From Hymenobacter metallilatus (GTDB taxonomy: Bacteria; Bacteroidota; Bacteroidia; Cytophagales; Hymenobacteraceae), in the NCBI RefSeq assembly GCF_003944705.1, contig NZ_RWIS01000001.1, forward strand, positions 682,001 through 746,000: DNA of 64,000 nucleotides, given 5' to 3'. The translations under genes were made by a program, and so were the position numbers. Below the pieces are notes generated by a model that was not told where the DNA came from, made no database searches, and worked only from the letters and a program-made list of their open reading frames with translations. Position 1 is the stretch's first letter, and the number at the start of each line of letters is the position of its first letter. Shown here one piece after another: positions 23,783 to 32,955 of the stretch.

Positions 23783-23814
23783 TTGCTTTTCCGAAACAAG
23801 CCCCGATATATTTG
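23783..23814 (+). promoter_or_regulatory. Promoter of the susCD operon
   Basis: TTG (23783-23785), 21 bases, TATATTTG (23807-23814). Spacing is identical to the GH16 promoter. The leader before the susC ATG is about 270 bases, long enough for post-transcriptional control, though I see no clear structure. Confidence 0.7.
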
Positions 23815-24089
23815 GGCGTTTTATTCCCCTGCCGTCAACTCTGTGCATGCAGCTGGCAGGTTGGCGCGGTTTAGTCATTCCTATCCGCAGCCTGTTTCAC
23901 GCTCCCGAATGGGGTTACCTCCTGCCTCTGTTTTGTGCAGCTACCTCCCCCCGTTTGGTTTGCTTGCCCAGCCTTATTACATGGGCGCTTCTGTTTGCTA
24001 ACACCCCGACCGCCCGGCCACCCCAAGGCTGGGCAATAGTACCCTCCGGTTTTTTACCTGCTTTACCTTCCCTCAATTCCCACACATCA

Positions 24090-27000
24090 ATGAACCAACA
24101 CCTCTACACTCAGGCACTCCGCCGGGCAATGTGGCTGGCGGCACTCGGGTTGCCGGCGCTGCCTACAGTGGCGGCTGCTCCCGTCAGCTCCCCGGCCGCG
24201 GCTACCCGCTTGGCCGTGCTGGCCGACGTGCCGGTATCGGGCCGGGTTACCCAGGAAAACGGCGACCCGCTGCCTGGCGTAACCATTATTGTGAAGGGCA
24301 CCAGCCTGGGCACTACCACCAACTCCGACGGGAGCTTTACTCTGAACGTACCCGAAAACTCTACGCTGATTATCAGCTACGTAGGGTTTGCCCGCCGCGA
24401 AATTCCGGTAACTGGTGCCACCAGCAACCTGGCCATTACGCTCACCGAGGATACCCGGGCACTGAGTGAAGTGGTGGTGGTAGGCTACGGTACCCAAGAG
24501 CGCGGCAGCGTAACGGGGGCCGTATCGTCGGTGTCGGCGCGGGAAATTGCCTCCCAGCCCGTAGCCGATGCTACCCAGGCCCTGCAGGGCCGGGCGGCCG
24601 GCGTTACGGTAACCTCCAACGGCGGAGCCCCGGGCGGGGCGGCCGGCACCTCCATTCGGGTGCGGGGCATCACCTCGGCCGGCAACAACAACCCGCTGTA
24701 TGTAGTGGATGGCTTCCCCTTGCCCGAAGGCGGTGAGAACCAGCTGAATGCCATCAGCCCCAACGACATCGAAACCATTGATATTCTGAAGGACGCCTCG
24801 GCCACGGCTATTTACGGGGTGCGGGCAGCCAACGGGGTAGTCATCATCACCACCAAGCGGGGCAAGGCCGGGGTTTCAACCATCAACCTTGATGCCTACC
24901 GCGGGGTGCAGCAAGTGTGGCGCAAGCTGCCGCTGCTGAACGCCGAGGAGTACGCCGTTATCAACAACGAGAACCGCATTGCCGCCGGCCAGCCCATTGT
25001 GGTGGACCGGCTGCGCAACCCCCAGGCCCTGGGCGAAGGCACCGACTGGCAGGACGAGGTATTCCGCCGCGCCGCCATTCAGAACTACTCCCTCTCGGCT
25101 ACGGGCGGCTCCGATAAGGCCCGCTTTGCCGTATCGGGCAGCTACTTCCAGCAGGATGGCACCATTGTAGGCTCCAACTTTGAGCGGTTTACGCTGCGGG
25201 CCAACGGCGACGTGCAGGTGAATAAGGTGCTGAAGCTGGGCAACAGCATTTCGCTCACTCACCTGGAAGACCGCCAGATTACCAGCAACAGCGGGGAATA
25301 CGGCACCGTGCAGCAGACGCTGCGTATTCCGGCCATTATTCCGGTATACCGCCCCGACGGTTTTTACTATGAACCCCGCGGCGCCCAGGACAACTTCATT
25401 GAGGAAAACCCCATTGCGGCCGCGACGCTTAACAACCAGAAGTTTGTCCGGAACCGCGCCCTTACCACCATTTTCGCTGAGTTAGAGCCGGTGAAGGGCC
25501 TGCGCCTGCGCACCAACATCGGGGCCGACTTCATCTTCGACAACTTCAACTCGTTCCGGCCCACGGTGCCGGAGCTGCGGGTGGGCTCGGAGGTGTATAG
25601 CACCCGCTACAACCTGGCCGGGGCCTCGGCTACCTCCTCGTACGCGCCCAGCTACCTGGTAGAAAACACCGCCACCTACGACCACCTGTTTGCCGATAAG
25701 CATCAGGTAACGGTGCTGGTGGGGCAGTCGGCGCAGTGGTTCAACTACAGCAACGTGGAGGCTTACCGCACCGGCTACCTGCGCAACGACCTGCAGGTTA
25801 TCAACACCGGACCGCTGAATACCTCCCTGGCCAACGCGGGCATCATCAACCCCACTGCCCATCTGGCCAGCTACTTTGCCCGCTTTAACTATGAGTTTGC
25901 CGGTAAGTATCTGTTCCAGGCCATTGCCCGCTACGACGGCTCGGGAGCCTTCATTCCGGGCGACCAGTTTGGTTTCTTCCCGGGCGTATCGGCGGGCTGG
26001 CGCATTTCGGAGGAAGATTTCCTGAAAGGCAACAGCGTCATCAGCAACCTGAAGCTGCGCGCGGGTTACGGCAAAGTGGGTAACCCCAACAACGCCGGCC
26101 GCTTTGCCTACCTCTACGCCATTAACTCCCAGATTTCCTACCCCTTCGGGCCGAACGGCACCATCCAGACCGGGGCCGCACCTACCCGCCTGGCCAACCC
26201 CGACCTGCGCTGGGAAACCAACAACCAAACCAACATTGGGGTGGACCTGGGCTTCCTGGACAACCGCTTCGAGGCTACCGTGGATGTGTACGACCGGACC
26301 TCGCCCAACCTGATTGCGCCGGTACCGGTGTCGTTGGTGTCGGGCACGTATGAGAGCGTAAACCGCAACGCCGCCAACGCCTACAACCGGGGCCTCGACT
26401 TCTCCTTCACCTCCCATAACGTGCAGGGCAGCGGCGGAGCCCTGAACTGGACCACTACCCTGAACTTCTCCACCTTCAAAACCAAGCTGGAGTCGTTGGG
26501 AGTAGGGCAGCCCTACGACGGCCTGGGGGCGCTGAGCGGCGTAATTGTGCGCTACGATAAAGGCCAGCCCTTCGGCTCGTTCTACGGCTATGTGGCCGAT
26601 GGCCTGTTCCAGACGCCGGAGGATGTGAAAAACCACGCCACCCAGAACGGGGCCGCCCCCGGCGACCTTCGCTTCAAGGACCTGAACAACGACGGCGTGA
26701 TTAACGCCTCGGACCGTACGTTCATTGGCAACCCCAACCCCGATTTTACCTACGGCATCAACAACACGCTTACGTTCGGGGGCTTCGATCTGAATATGTT
26801 TATTCAGGGCTCTCAGGGCAACGACATTTACAACCAGAACCGCTACATTCTGGAAAGCGCGCTGTATGGCAACAGCAGCGGCAGCAAGCGGGTACTGGGC
26901 CGCTGGACGGGCCCCGGCACCAGCAACGATGTGCCCCGGGCCATTGCCGGTGACCCGAACACCAACCTGCGGGTAAGCAGCTACTTCCTGGAGGACGGCT

Positions 27001-27221
27001 CCTACCTGCGCATCAAAACCCTCACGCTGGGCTACTCGCTGCCTACTTCCGTGATGAGCCGCATTGCGGCCAAGCAGGTGCGGCTGTACGTAACGGCCCA
27101 GAACCTGCTGACCCTGACCAAGTACACCGGCTTCGACCCCGAAGTGGGCTCCCGGGGCGTGGACCTGGGTATCTATCCGCAGGCGCGGGTGTTCCTGGCA
27201 GGCCTCAACATCGGTTTCTAG
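24090..27221 (+). CDS. SusC-family TonB-dependent outer-membrane transporter
   Basis: The 1043-aa protein imports oligosaccharides across the outer membrane together with SusD. It has a signal peptide and a carboxypeptidase-like regulatory domain (about 47-130, VSGRVTQENGDPLPGV). A TonB-box-type stretch (SEVVVVGYGTQ) and a plug domain follow (LQGRAAGV, IRVRGITS, PLYVVDGFP, IDILKDASATAIYGVRAANGVV). The large beta-barrel ends in a C-terminal aromatic residue (LNIGF). There is no N-terminal STN/sigma-interaction domain, so it is not a signal-transducing transducer type. The ATG at 24090 is preferred; the frame is open 243 bases further up, but that region has no signal peptide. It is followed 86 bases later by susD. 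Substrate assignment to beta-1,3-glucan comes from the neighbours. Confidence 0.96.
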   Translation: MNQHLYTQALRRAMWLAALGLPALPTVAAAPVSSPAAATRLAVLADVPVSGRVTQENGDPLPGVTIIVKGTSLGTTTNSDGSFTLNVPENSTLIISYVGFARREIPVTGATSNLAITLTEDTRALSEVVVVGYGTQERGSVTGAVSSVSAREIASQPVADATQALQGRAAGVTVTSNGGAPGGAAGTSIRVRGITSAGNNNPLYVVDGFPLPEGGENQLNAISPNDIETIDILKDASATAIYGVRAANGVVIITTKRGKAGVSTINLDAYRGVQQVWRKLPLLNAEEYAVINNENRIAAGQPIVVDRLRNPQALGEGTDWQDEVFRRAAIQNYSLSATGGSDKARFAVSGSYFQQDGTIVGSNFERFTLRANGDVQVNKVLKLGNSISLTHLEDRQITSNSGEYGTVQQTLRIPAIIPVYRPDGFYYEPRGAQDNFIEENPIAAATLNNQKFVRNRALTTIFAELEPVKGLRLRTNIGADFIFDNFNSFRPTVPELRVGSEVYSTRYNLAGASATSSYAPSYLVENTATYDHLFADKHQVTVLVGQSAQWFNYSNVEAYRTGYLRNDLQVINTGPLNTSLANAGIINPTAHLASYFARFNYEFAGKYLFQAIARYDGSGAFIPGDQFGFFPGVSAGWRISEEDFLKGNSVISNLKLRAGYGKVGNPNNAGRFAYLYAINSQISYPFGPNGTIQTGAAPTRLANPDLRWETNNQTNIGVDLGFLDNRFEATVDVYDRTSPNLIAPVPVSLVSGTYESVNRNAANAYNRGLDFSFTSHNVQGSGGALNWTTTLNFSTFKTKLESLGVGQPYDGLGALSGVIVRYDKGQPFGSFYGYVADGLFQTPEDVKNHATQNGAAPGDLRFKDLNNDGVINASDRTFIGNPNPDFTYGINNTLTFGGFDLNMFIQGSQGNDIYNQNRYILESALYGNSSGSKRVLGRWTGPGTSNDVPRAIAGDPNTNLRVSSYFLEDGSYLRIKTLTLGYSLPTSVMSRIAAKQVRLYVTAQNLLTLTKYTGFDPEVGSRGVDLGIYPQARVFLAGLNIGF

Positions 27222-27307
27222 CGCTTAGGCCAGGGGGCCGGGGCAGGTACATCAAGCACTGCTCCGGCCACCAGGCTACCACCAAAATTCCCTAACAGTT
27301 TCTGACG

Positions 27308-28795
27308 ATGAGCTTCATCACAAAATATACCAGCGCCACCCTACTTACGCTGGGCCTGCTGACCGGCTGCGGGAAGGAATTCCTCTCGGAAGAGCCCACG
27401 GACCAGGTAACGGACGCCAACTTCTATAAAACCACCACCGACGCCATTCAGGCCACCAACGCTATTTACAGCGAGTTGGGCAAAGGCGGCCAGTATAACT
27501 ACGCCCTGTGGGGCATCGGCGACATTGGCTCGGACATTTCGACTACCGGTGGCGGCGGCGGCGGCGACGGAATTGAGCAGCAGCAGCTCGATTTCTTCAA
27601 CATCCCCACCACCAACCCCATTGTCAGCCGCTTGTGGGGGGGCTGCTTTATCGGCATCGGGCGGGCCAACATTGTGCTCCAGAAGGTACCGGCCATGAGC
27701 ATTGATGCCGCCATTCAGAAGCGCTGCATCGGCGAGGCTCAGTTTCTGCGGGCTAAGTACTACTTCGATCTGGTGCGGGCCTACGGCGACGTGCCGCTGC
27801 TGACCAAGCCGCCCGTAACCCTGGAGGATGTGAACGTGCAGCGCACCCCGGCCGCCCAGGTGTACACCCAGATTGTGCAGGACCTGACCGATGCCATCGG
27901 CAACCTGCCGGCCTCCTACAGCGGCGACGACATCGGGCGGGCCACCAAGTGGTCGGCCACGGCCCTGCTGGCCAAGGTGTACCTGACCCAGGGCAATATG
28001 ACCGGGGCCGCCACCCGGGCCAAGGAGGTAATTGCCGGCAGCGGCAAAAGCCTCTGGGACAACTACGGCGACAACTTCACGGTGGGCAACGAGAACGGCA
28101 AGGAGTCGTTGTTTGAGGTGCAGTACGTGGCCGGCCGCAACCAGTACACCTTTGATGGGCTGGGTTTCGTGGGCAACGAGTTTTTCGGGCCCCGCGGCCA
28201 GGGCATTGTGCCCCAGGGCGGCTACGGCTTCAACATTCCGGAGGCCGACTTCGTGGCCGGCTACGAAACCGGCGACCGGCGCCGCGACGTGACCATCTGG
28301 AAGCCCGGCGACAAGTACCCCGATGGCCGCGTGCAGCCCAACTCCCTGCCCGGCTCGCCCAACGGCTACGGCTGCAAAAAGTGGTTTGTGGGTAAGGTGA
28401 ACACCAACATCTGGGACTCAGAGCTGAACATTCCGGTGCTGCGCCTGGCCGAGATGTACCTGATTCAGGCCGAAGCGGAAGGCCCCACGGCCTCGGGCCT
28501 GGAGGCCATCAACAAAGTGCGCCGCCGCGCCTTCGGGGAGCCCATCAACACGCCCGGTGCCCACGAAATTGCGGCCGGCATCAGCGCCGATGCGTTTAAG
28601 CGGGCCGTGTGGCGGGAGCGGAAATACGAGCTGGCCTTCGAAAACGACCGGTGGTTTGATATGAAGCGCACCGGTGAGCTGCTCACCTCGCCCCAGCTCA
28701 TTGCCAAAGGCGTGAAGCCCTTTAACGTGGTGCTGCCCGTGCCTCAGTCGGAGCGCGACGTAAACCGGGGCCTGAGCCAGAACACGGGGTACTAG
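27308..28795 (+). CDS. SusD-family glycan-binding lipoprotein
   Basis: The 495-aa protein has a lipoprotein signal peptide with the lipid-attachment cysteine C21 (LLTGCGKEF). The SusD N-terminal segment FLSEEPTDQVTDANFYKT is present. The TPR-type body includes RCIGEAQFLRAKYYFDLVRAYGDVPLLTKP, and the C-terminal RagB/SusD region has IPVLRLAEMYLIQAEA and WRERKYELAFENDRWFDMKR. SusD lids the SusC barrel and binds the glycan at the cell surface. It is the second gene of the operon and is followed by a hairpin and the PKD lipoprotein. Confidence 0.96.
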   Translation: MSFITKYTSATLLTLGLLTGCGKEFLSEEPTDQVTDANFYKTTTDAIQATNAIYSELGKGGQYNYALWGIGDIGSDISTTGGGGGGDGIEQQQLDFFNIPTTNPIVSRLWGGCFIGIGRANIVLQKVPAMSIDAAIQKRCIGEAQFLRAKYYFDLVRAYGDVPLLTKPPVTLEDVNVQRTPAAQVYTQIVQDLTDAIGNLPASYSGDDIGRATKWSATALLAKVYLTQGNMTGAATRAKEVIAGSGKSLWDNYGDNFTVGNENGKESLFEVQYVAGRNQYTFDGLGFVGNEFFGPRGQGIVPQGGYGFNIPEADFVAGYETGDRRRDVTIWKPGDKYPDGRVQPNSLPGSPNGYGCKKWFVGKVNTNIWDSELNIPVLRLAEMYLIQAEAEGPTASGLEAINKVRRRAFGEPINTPGAHEIAAGISADAFKRAVWRERKYELAFENDRWFDMKRTGELLTSPQLIAKGVKPFNVVLPVPQSERDVNRGLSQNTGY

Positions 28796-28803
28796 GGTGA
28801 TGA

Positions 28804-28843
28804 GGTGATGAGGCATTGACGTGAACCGTCATGTTTCATCACC
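28804..28843. repeat. Junction hairpin between susD and the PKD lipoprotein gene
   Basis: GGTGATGAGGCATTGAC and GTCATGTTTCATCACC form an imperfect stem around GTGAACC. Additional GTGATGAG units lie on the left and CATTCATCATT units on the right. It may reduce read-through, giving more susCD than downstream message. Confidence 0.6.
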
Positions 28844-28887
28844 TCACCCCACTCTCCCATCATTCATCATTCCCACCAGATATTCCC

Positions 28888-30147
28888 ATGAAAAATATAG
28901 TACGCATAGCAGCCCTGGGCCTGCTGGCCGCCCCGCTACTGCTGGCTTCCTGCCAGAAGGAAGGCGACGACTACACGCTGGAAGGCGGCGTGCCGCAGTC
29001 TTCGTTTACATTCCAAGCCAATACGGTGGAGTTCCCGACGGTGGTAACCTTCACCAGCACCAGCACCGACGGCTTCATCAACCAGTGGAACTTCGGCGAC
29101 AACTCCCTGGGCACCGGCACCACCGTAACGCACACGTACGCGCAGCCGGGCTCCTACCAGGTGGAGCTGATTACGGCCGGCCGGGGTGGTACGGGCATCT
29201 CCTCCAAGCAAACTATTGTTATTCCGGATGCCTGCGGCAACGCGGCCTTCAGCAAGCTGGTCGACTGCGCCGGCAGCGGCACCCGGGTGTGGGCCTTCTC
29301 CAATGCCCCAGGCGCCATTGTGCGCGAGTCGGCAACCGGAGCAGTGCTGTCTACCTCCACTACCTTGCCCGCCTGTCAGCTCGACGACCAGTTTGCCTTC
29401 ACCAAGAGCTATAGCCTGAACTACGAAAGCGCCGGCCAGACCTACAAAAACGGCAGCTGCGGCACCTCGCTCACCAACAGCGGCGGCTTCGTATTCCGGC
29501 CCAACAGCAGCGGCAACCCCCAGATTGTGCTGAAAGGTAAAGGCGCTTTCATCGGCACGCCCGACTCGGTGGTGAACAAAACCTACGACATTCTGGAGGC
29601 TACCGATACCCGGCTGAAGCTGCGCGGCACCAACCCCGACGGTACCCGCACGGTACTCACGCTGGCCCCCTACGATGCCACGGCCCCCATCAAGCTGCTG
29701 CTCACGGGCGGCTCCTCGCGCACCTGGAAGCTCGATAACGCCGCCGACGCTCCTATTACCGTTGGCACCGAAGCCAACCCACTGGCGTACTTTGCCGGGG
29801 CGGCCGCTGGCACCCTCCCGGCCTGCCAGACGGATGATGACTACACCTTCACCACGGCCAACGTTTTCACCTACGACGCCAAGGCCGAAACCTTCTCGGC
29901 AGCAGCAGGCTACACCTGCTCAGCGCCGCTGTCGGGCACCTCGCCCTACGTGTTCGGGCCAGCCTCGGGTACGGGCCTGGCGCAGTTTACGCTCACCCGG
30001 GCCGGGGCCTTTATTGCCGCCACCGATGCCTCGCCCACCGAGCGGGTGTACCGCATTCTGAGTATCGATAACCAGAAGATGGTGCTGCGGGCCGGTAGCG
30101 GCCAGAACGGCGGAACGGTCTTCACCATTAAGATGGTTGTGAAGTAA
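28888..30147 (+). CDS. PKD-domain surface lipoprotein, probable glycan-binding (SusE/F-position) protein
   Basis: The 419-aa protein begins MKNIVRIAAL, with a lipobox and lipidated cysteine C22 (LLASCQKE). A PKD domain follows (about residues 45-115; FTSTSTDGF, WNFGDNS, HTYAQPGSYQV). Two related domains of about 140 residues come next, each with the sequence WAF/WKLD ... LPACQ-DD-F/YTF and an internal cysteine pair (CGTSL, CSAPL), ending RLKLRG / KMVLRAG. The repeats resemble lipocalin-like beta barrels found in Bacteroidota glycan-binding proteins. Position directly after susD fits a surface glycan-binding protein. No catalytic motif is seen. Confidence 0.8.
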   Translation: MKNIVRIAALGLLAAPLLLASCQKEGDDYTLEGGVPQSSFTFQANTVEFPTVVTFTSTSTDGFINQWNFGDNSLGTGTTVTHTYAQPGSYQVELITAGRGGTGISSKQTIVIPDACGNAAFSKLVDCAGSGTRVWAFSNAPGAIVRESATGAVLSTSTTLPACQLDDQFAFTKSYSLNYESAGQTYKNGSCGTSLTNSGGFVFRPNSSGNPQIVLKGKGAFIGTPDSVVNKTYDILEATDTRLKLRGTNPDGTRTVLTLAPYDATAPIKLLLTGGSSRTWKLDNAADAPITVGTEANPLAYFAGAAAGTLPACQTDDDYTFTTANVFTYDAKAETFSAAAGYTCSAPLSGTSPYVFGPASGTGLAQFTLTRAGAFIAATDASPTERVYRILSIDNQKMVLRAGSGQNGGTVFTIKMVVK

Positions 30148-30177
30148 TCATAGCCACTCCCCTCGCGTGCCCATTTG

Positions 30178-30205
30178 GCCGGCCAGCGCACCCGCGCTGG
30201 CCGGC
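30178..30205 (+). terminator. GC-rich hairpin after the PKD lipoprotein gene
   Basis: GCCGGCCAGCG (30178-30188) and CGCTGGCCGGC (30195-30205) are perfect inverted copies around a 6-base loop, followed by only three T. It is a partial or weak terminator before the GH16 lipoprotein gene. Confidence 0.6.
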
Positions 30206-30266
30206 TTTGGCGGTGCCGGAGGGCCGGTTTTTGTTGTGTCGCAGCCCTTCTCTTGTAACTCCACCC

Positions 30267-31142
30267 ATGAAAAATTCCTTTCTGTTCCGGCCCAGCGCCG
30301 CTTTCCTTACTGCGGGGCTGGCCGTGACTCTCGGCCTGCTTGCCTGCACCGAAACCAAAACCAAGAACATTCCGCAACCTACGCCTACGCCCACTACCCC
30401 GGTAGTAAACGAGGAGGCGCGCGACTACAACCAGTATACGGAGCTGATCTGGAGCGACGAGTTTTCGACGGGTGCCCTCGACCAGACCAAGTGGACCTAT
30501 GAGCTGGGGGCCGGCGGCTGGGGTAACAATGAGTTGCAGACCTACACCAACGCCAACGACAATGTGTACATGAGCGGGGGCAACCTCGTCATTCAGGCCA
30601 AGCAAACCGGCAACAATGCCTACACCTCGGGCCGCCTTATCACGAAAGGCAAGCAAAGCTTTCAGTATGGCCGCATTGATGTGCGGGCCAAGCTGCCCAA
30701 GGGCAAGGGCGTGTGGCCGGCCATCTGGATGCTGGGGGCCGACATCGACCAGAACAACTGGCCTAAGTGCGGCGAAATTGACATTATGGAGTTGCGCGGC
30801 AGCCAGCCCCGGGAGTTTCTGAGCACCATGCACTTCGGCAACAGCACCGCCGACCACCGCTACAAAGGCACCACGAAAGCCATGGCAGTGGATCTATCTG
30901 CCGACTATCATACCTACTCCGTGGTTCGGAGCAAAGACCTGCTGCGCTTCTACGTGGATGGGGAAACGCAGCCTTACTATCAGTTTACGGGTAGTGATGC
31001 CAGCCCCTTCCCTTTCAACAACCCGTTCTTCGTTATCCTGAACGTAGCCGTGGGCGGCAACTTCGATGGCAACCCCGATGGCTCTACCACCTTTCCCCAG
31101 CAGATGCAGGTAGACTACGTGCGGTATTACCAATACAAATAA
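30267..31142 (+). CDS. GH16 laminarinase-type endo-beta-1,3-glucanase, lipoprotein
   Basis: The 291-aa protein has a lipobox with cysteine C27 (GLLACTE) and a proline/threonine-rich linker. One GH16 domain follows: LIWSDEFSTGALDQTKW, GGWGNNELQTYT, GRIDVRAKLPKGKGVWPAIWMLG, the catalytic E170-I-D172-I-M-E175, STMHFG and VDYVRYYQYK at the end. The EIDIME signature without a deletion in the active site is that of laminarinases. It is anchored to a membrane by lipid and carries no binding modules, in contrast to the large T9SS-exported GH16 upstream. It is the last gene of the glucan locus. Confidence 0.93.
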   Translation: MKNSFLFRPSAAFLTAGLAVTLGLLACTETKTKNIPQPTPTPTTPVVNEEARDYNQYTELIWSDEFSTGALDQTKWTYELGAGGWGNNELQTYTNANDNVYMSGGNLVIQAKQTGNNAYTSGRLITKGKQSFQYGRIDVRAKLPKGKGVWPAIWMLGADIDQNNWPKCGEIDIMELRGSQPREFLSTMHFGNSTADHRYKGTTKAMAVDLSADYHTYSVVRSKDLLRFYVDGETQPYYQFTGSDASPFPFNNPFFVILNVAVGGNFDGNPDGSTTFPQQMQVDYVRYYQYK

Positions 31143-31610
31143 GCCAGCGCCATTGCTTCTGTGCGGGGGGTGGGACTATACCAAGCAGAAGCGTGGCATC
31201 TGCCCACCGGGGCACTGGCCCGGGCGGATGGCAGGCCTCAGTTGTGGTTTTCTGAGTACTGCCACCCCCGGAAATTTAGCGGAGCCTCCGGCCTGTAAGC
31301 ACATTACCGGTTGCTCTTTTTACGAATTCCCACCTGGCTACCAGCGCCGGGCGGGCGCATACCGGAGCCGGTTCACCAGTTAGGGGGGTGGGCCGGCTTC
31401 GGTTTTTTTTGGGTGGGGCCGTAGTTCATGGCCCAGCGCGGTGGCGGCAGCCGCCGAATGGCCTTATCCAGGTAGAACTCCATCCGGCGGTTATCTGATT
31501 TCACTGTAAAAGGAGGCCGAAGTTCCCGGAAAAGGGGCGGACAGCTGTTCCGCGGGCAAATTGCTCTGCGGCAGGAAATAGCCTTTGCGCTATTCACCAT
31601 AACAGCCGCC
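31143..31610. other. Non-coding stretch after the glucan locus
   Basis: I see no convincing gene here. On the minus strand a short frame at 31373-31600 contains KSDNRRMEFYLDKAIRRL. It reads like protein and could be a gene remnant, but it lacks a clear start and matches no family I know. No strong terminator was seen. Confidence 0.4.
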
Positions 31611-32801
31611 CTACTCCACTGCCAGCACCAGCCCCTTCAGGTACTCACCTTCGGGGTGGAAGAGGCTCACGGGATGGTCGGCGGGTTGGGTGAGGCGGTG
31701 CAGAATGCGGGCGGGCCGGCCGGCTTCAATGGCAGCAGCCAGCACGGCCCCCTCAAACAGCTCCGCCGATACTACTTGGGAGCAGCTAAAGGTAAAGAGC
31801 AGCCCCCCGGGCGCAATCTGCCGGATGCCGGCCGCGTTGAGACGCTTATAGCCCATCAGGGCGTTGTGGCGGGCCGAAAGGTGCTTGGCAAAAGCCGGCG
31901 GATCCAGCACGATGAGGTCGTACTGCTCCTGGCTGTTTTTCATGAAACTGAATACATCCTCGGCATAGGCAGCGTGCTTACTGGCCAGACCGGTAAGGGC
32001 AGCGTTACGCTCCGTGAGCTCAATAGCCCGCTTTGAGCTATCCACCGAATGCACCAGCTCGGCCCCGGCCTGCAGGGCATAGGAGCTGAATCCGCCGGTA
32101 TAGCAGAAGGTATTAAGCACCCGGCGGCCCGGCGCGTAACGGGCCAGCAGGCTGCGGTTGTCGCGCTGGTCGATGAAAAAGCCTGTTTTCTGACCGGTTT
32201 CCCAGTCTACCGCAAAGGGATGACCGTTTTCCTGCACCACGTGCTCCTGCCCACTGCTTTGGCCAAACAGGTAACCGTTCTGGGCGCCGGGCGCTGCTTT
32301 GGCCGGCACGGTTTCCGCACTCTTATCGTAGATGGCGCGCAGCCCCGGAATTACCGTTTGCAGCGCCTCGGCAATGAGGGGGCGGGCTTTGTACATGCCT
32401 GCGCTATGGGCCTGCACCACGGCCGTATCACCGTATACATCAATGATGAGCCCGGGCAGACCGTCGCCCTCAGCATGGGTGAGGCGGTACACGTTGGTAG
32501 TGCCGGTGCCGGTAAGGCCCAGCCCCTGCCGCAGCTGGTAGGCATTGCGGATCCGGGCTTGCCAGAACGCGGCGTCGGGCTGCTGGGCTTCGGGACCGAA
32601 GCTGAGCATGCGCACGGCAATGGAGCCGGGGGCATAATGTCCTACCCCCAGCAGCTCGCCGTTGTGAGCAAACACCTGCACCACCTCTCCCTCTACTACC
32701 TCGCCCTGCATACGGCCAATGGCCCCGGAAAACACCCAAGGATGCAGGCGGCGTAGGGACTGGTCTTTCCCAGGTTTGAGGGTAACGGCGGCAAGTGACA
32801 T
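31611..32801 (-). CDS. rlmI: Class I SAM-dependent rRNA large-subunit methyltransferase (RlmI-like)
   Basis: The protein, 396 aa from the ATG at 32801, has an N-terminal PUA domain (VTLKPGKDQSLRRLHPWVFSGAI; VVQVFAHNGELLGVGHY). A central domain (RLTHAEGDGLPGLIIDVYGD) and a Rossmann-type methyltransferase domain follow (FFIDQRDNRSLL, VLNTFCYTGGFSSYALQAGA, VDSSKRAIELTERN). The active-site motif is DLIVLDPPAFAK. This is the arrangement of RlmI, which makes 5-methylcytosine in 23S rRNA; the paralogue RlmK/YwbD-type specificity cannot be excluded. An exact TACCTTTG box lies 25 bases upstream. A 39-base longer frame exists but would place the promoter inside the gene. Confidence 0.88.
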   Translation of the reverse strand: MSLAAVTLKPGKDQSLRRLHPWVFSGAIGRMQGEVVEGEVVQVFAHNGELLGVGHYAPGSIAVRMLSFGPEAQQPDAAFWQARIRNAYQLRQGLGLTGTGTTNVYRLTHAEGDGLPGLIIDVYGDTAVVQAHSAGMYKARPLIAEALQTVIPGLRAIYDKSAETVPAKAAPGAQNGYLFGQSSGQEHVVQENGHPFAVDWETGQKTGFFIDQRDNRSLLARYAPGRRVLNTFCYTGGFSSYALQAGAELVHSVDSSKRAIELTERNAALTGLASKHAAYAEDVFSFMKNSQEQYDLIVLDPPAFAKHLSARHNALMGYKRLNAAGIRQIAPGGLLFTFSCSQVVSAELFEGAVLAAAIEAGRPARILHRLTQPADHPVSLFHPEGEYLKGLVLAVE

Positions 32802-32826
32802 AGCAACGGGCTGATGAAGTAGACCG

Positions 32827-32834
32827 CAAAGGTA
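32827..32834 (-). promoter_or_regulatory. -7 box of the rRNA methyltransferase gene
   Basis: TACCTTTG on the minus strand lies 25 bases before the ATG at 32801. It is an exact TAnnTTTG match. Confidence 0.55.
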
Positions 32835-32955
32835 GACCACGGATTTCTCGAATCAGCCGGATGCTCTGGATTTTGTGGTTAAGCCAACCCGTTGGTGGCA
32901 GAACGCCAAGGCGCTGCCGTATGATGCCCACACCAGAGGCAATCAGCGCATTTCC

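Noticed and set aside
24090..27221. Transducer-type SusC working with an anti-sigma factor
   Set aside because: The N-terminus goes from signal peptide directly to the carboxypeptidase-like domain; no STN domain is present.
31153..31383. A small plus-strand protein after the GH16 lipoprotein
   Set aside because: The translation is Pro/Cys/Gly-rich with no family, signal peptide or ribosome-binding context.
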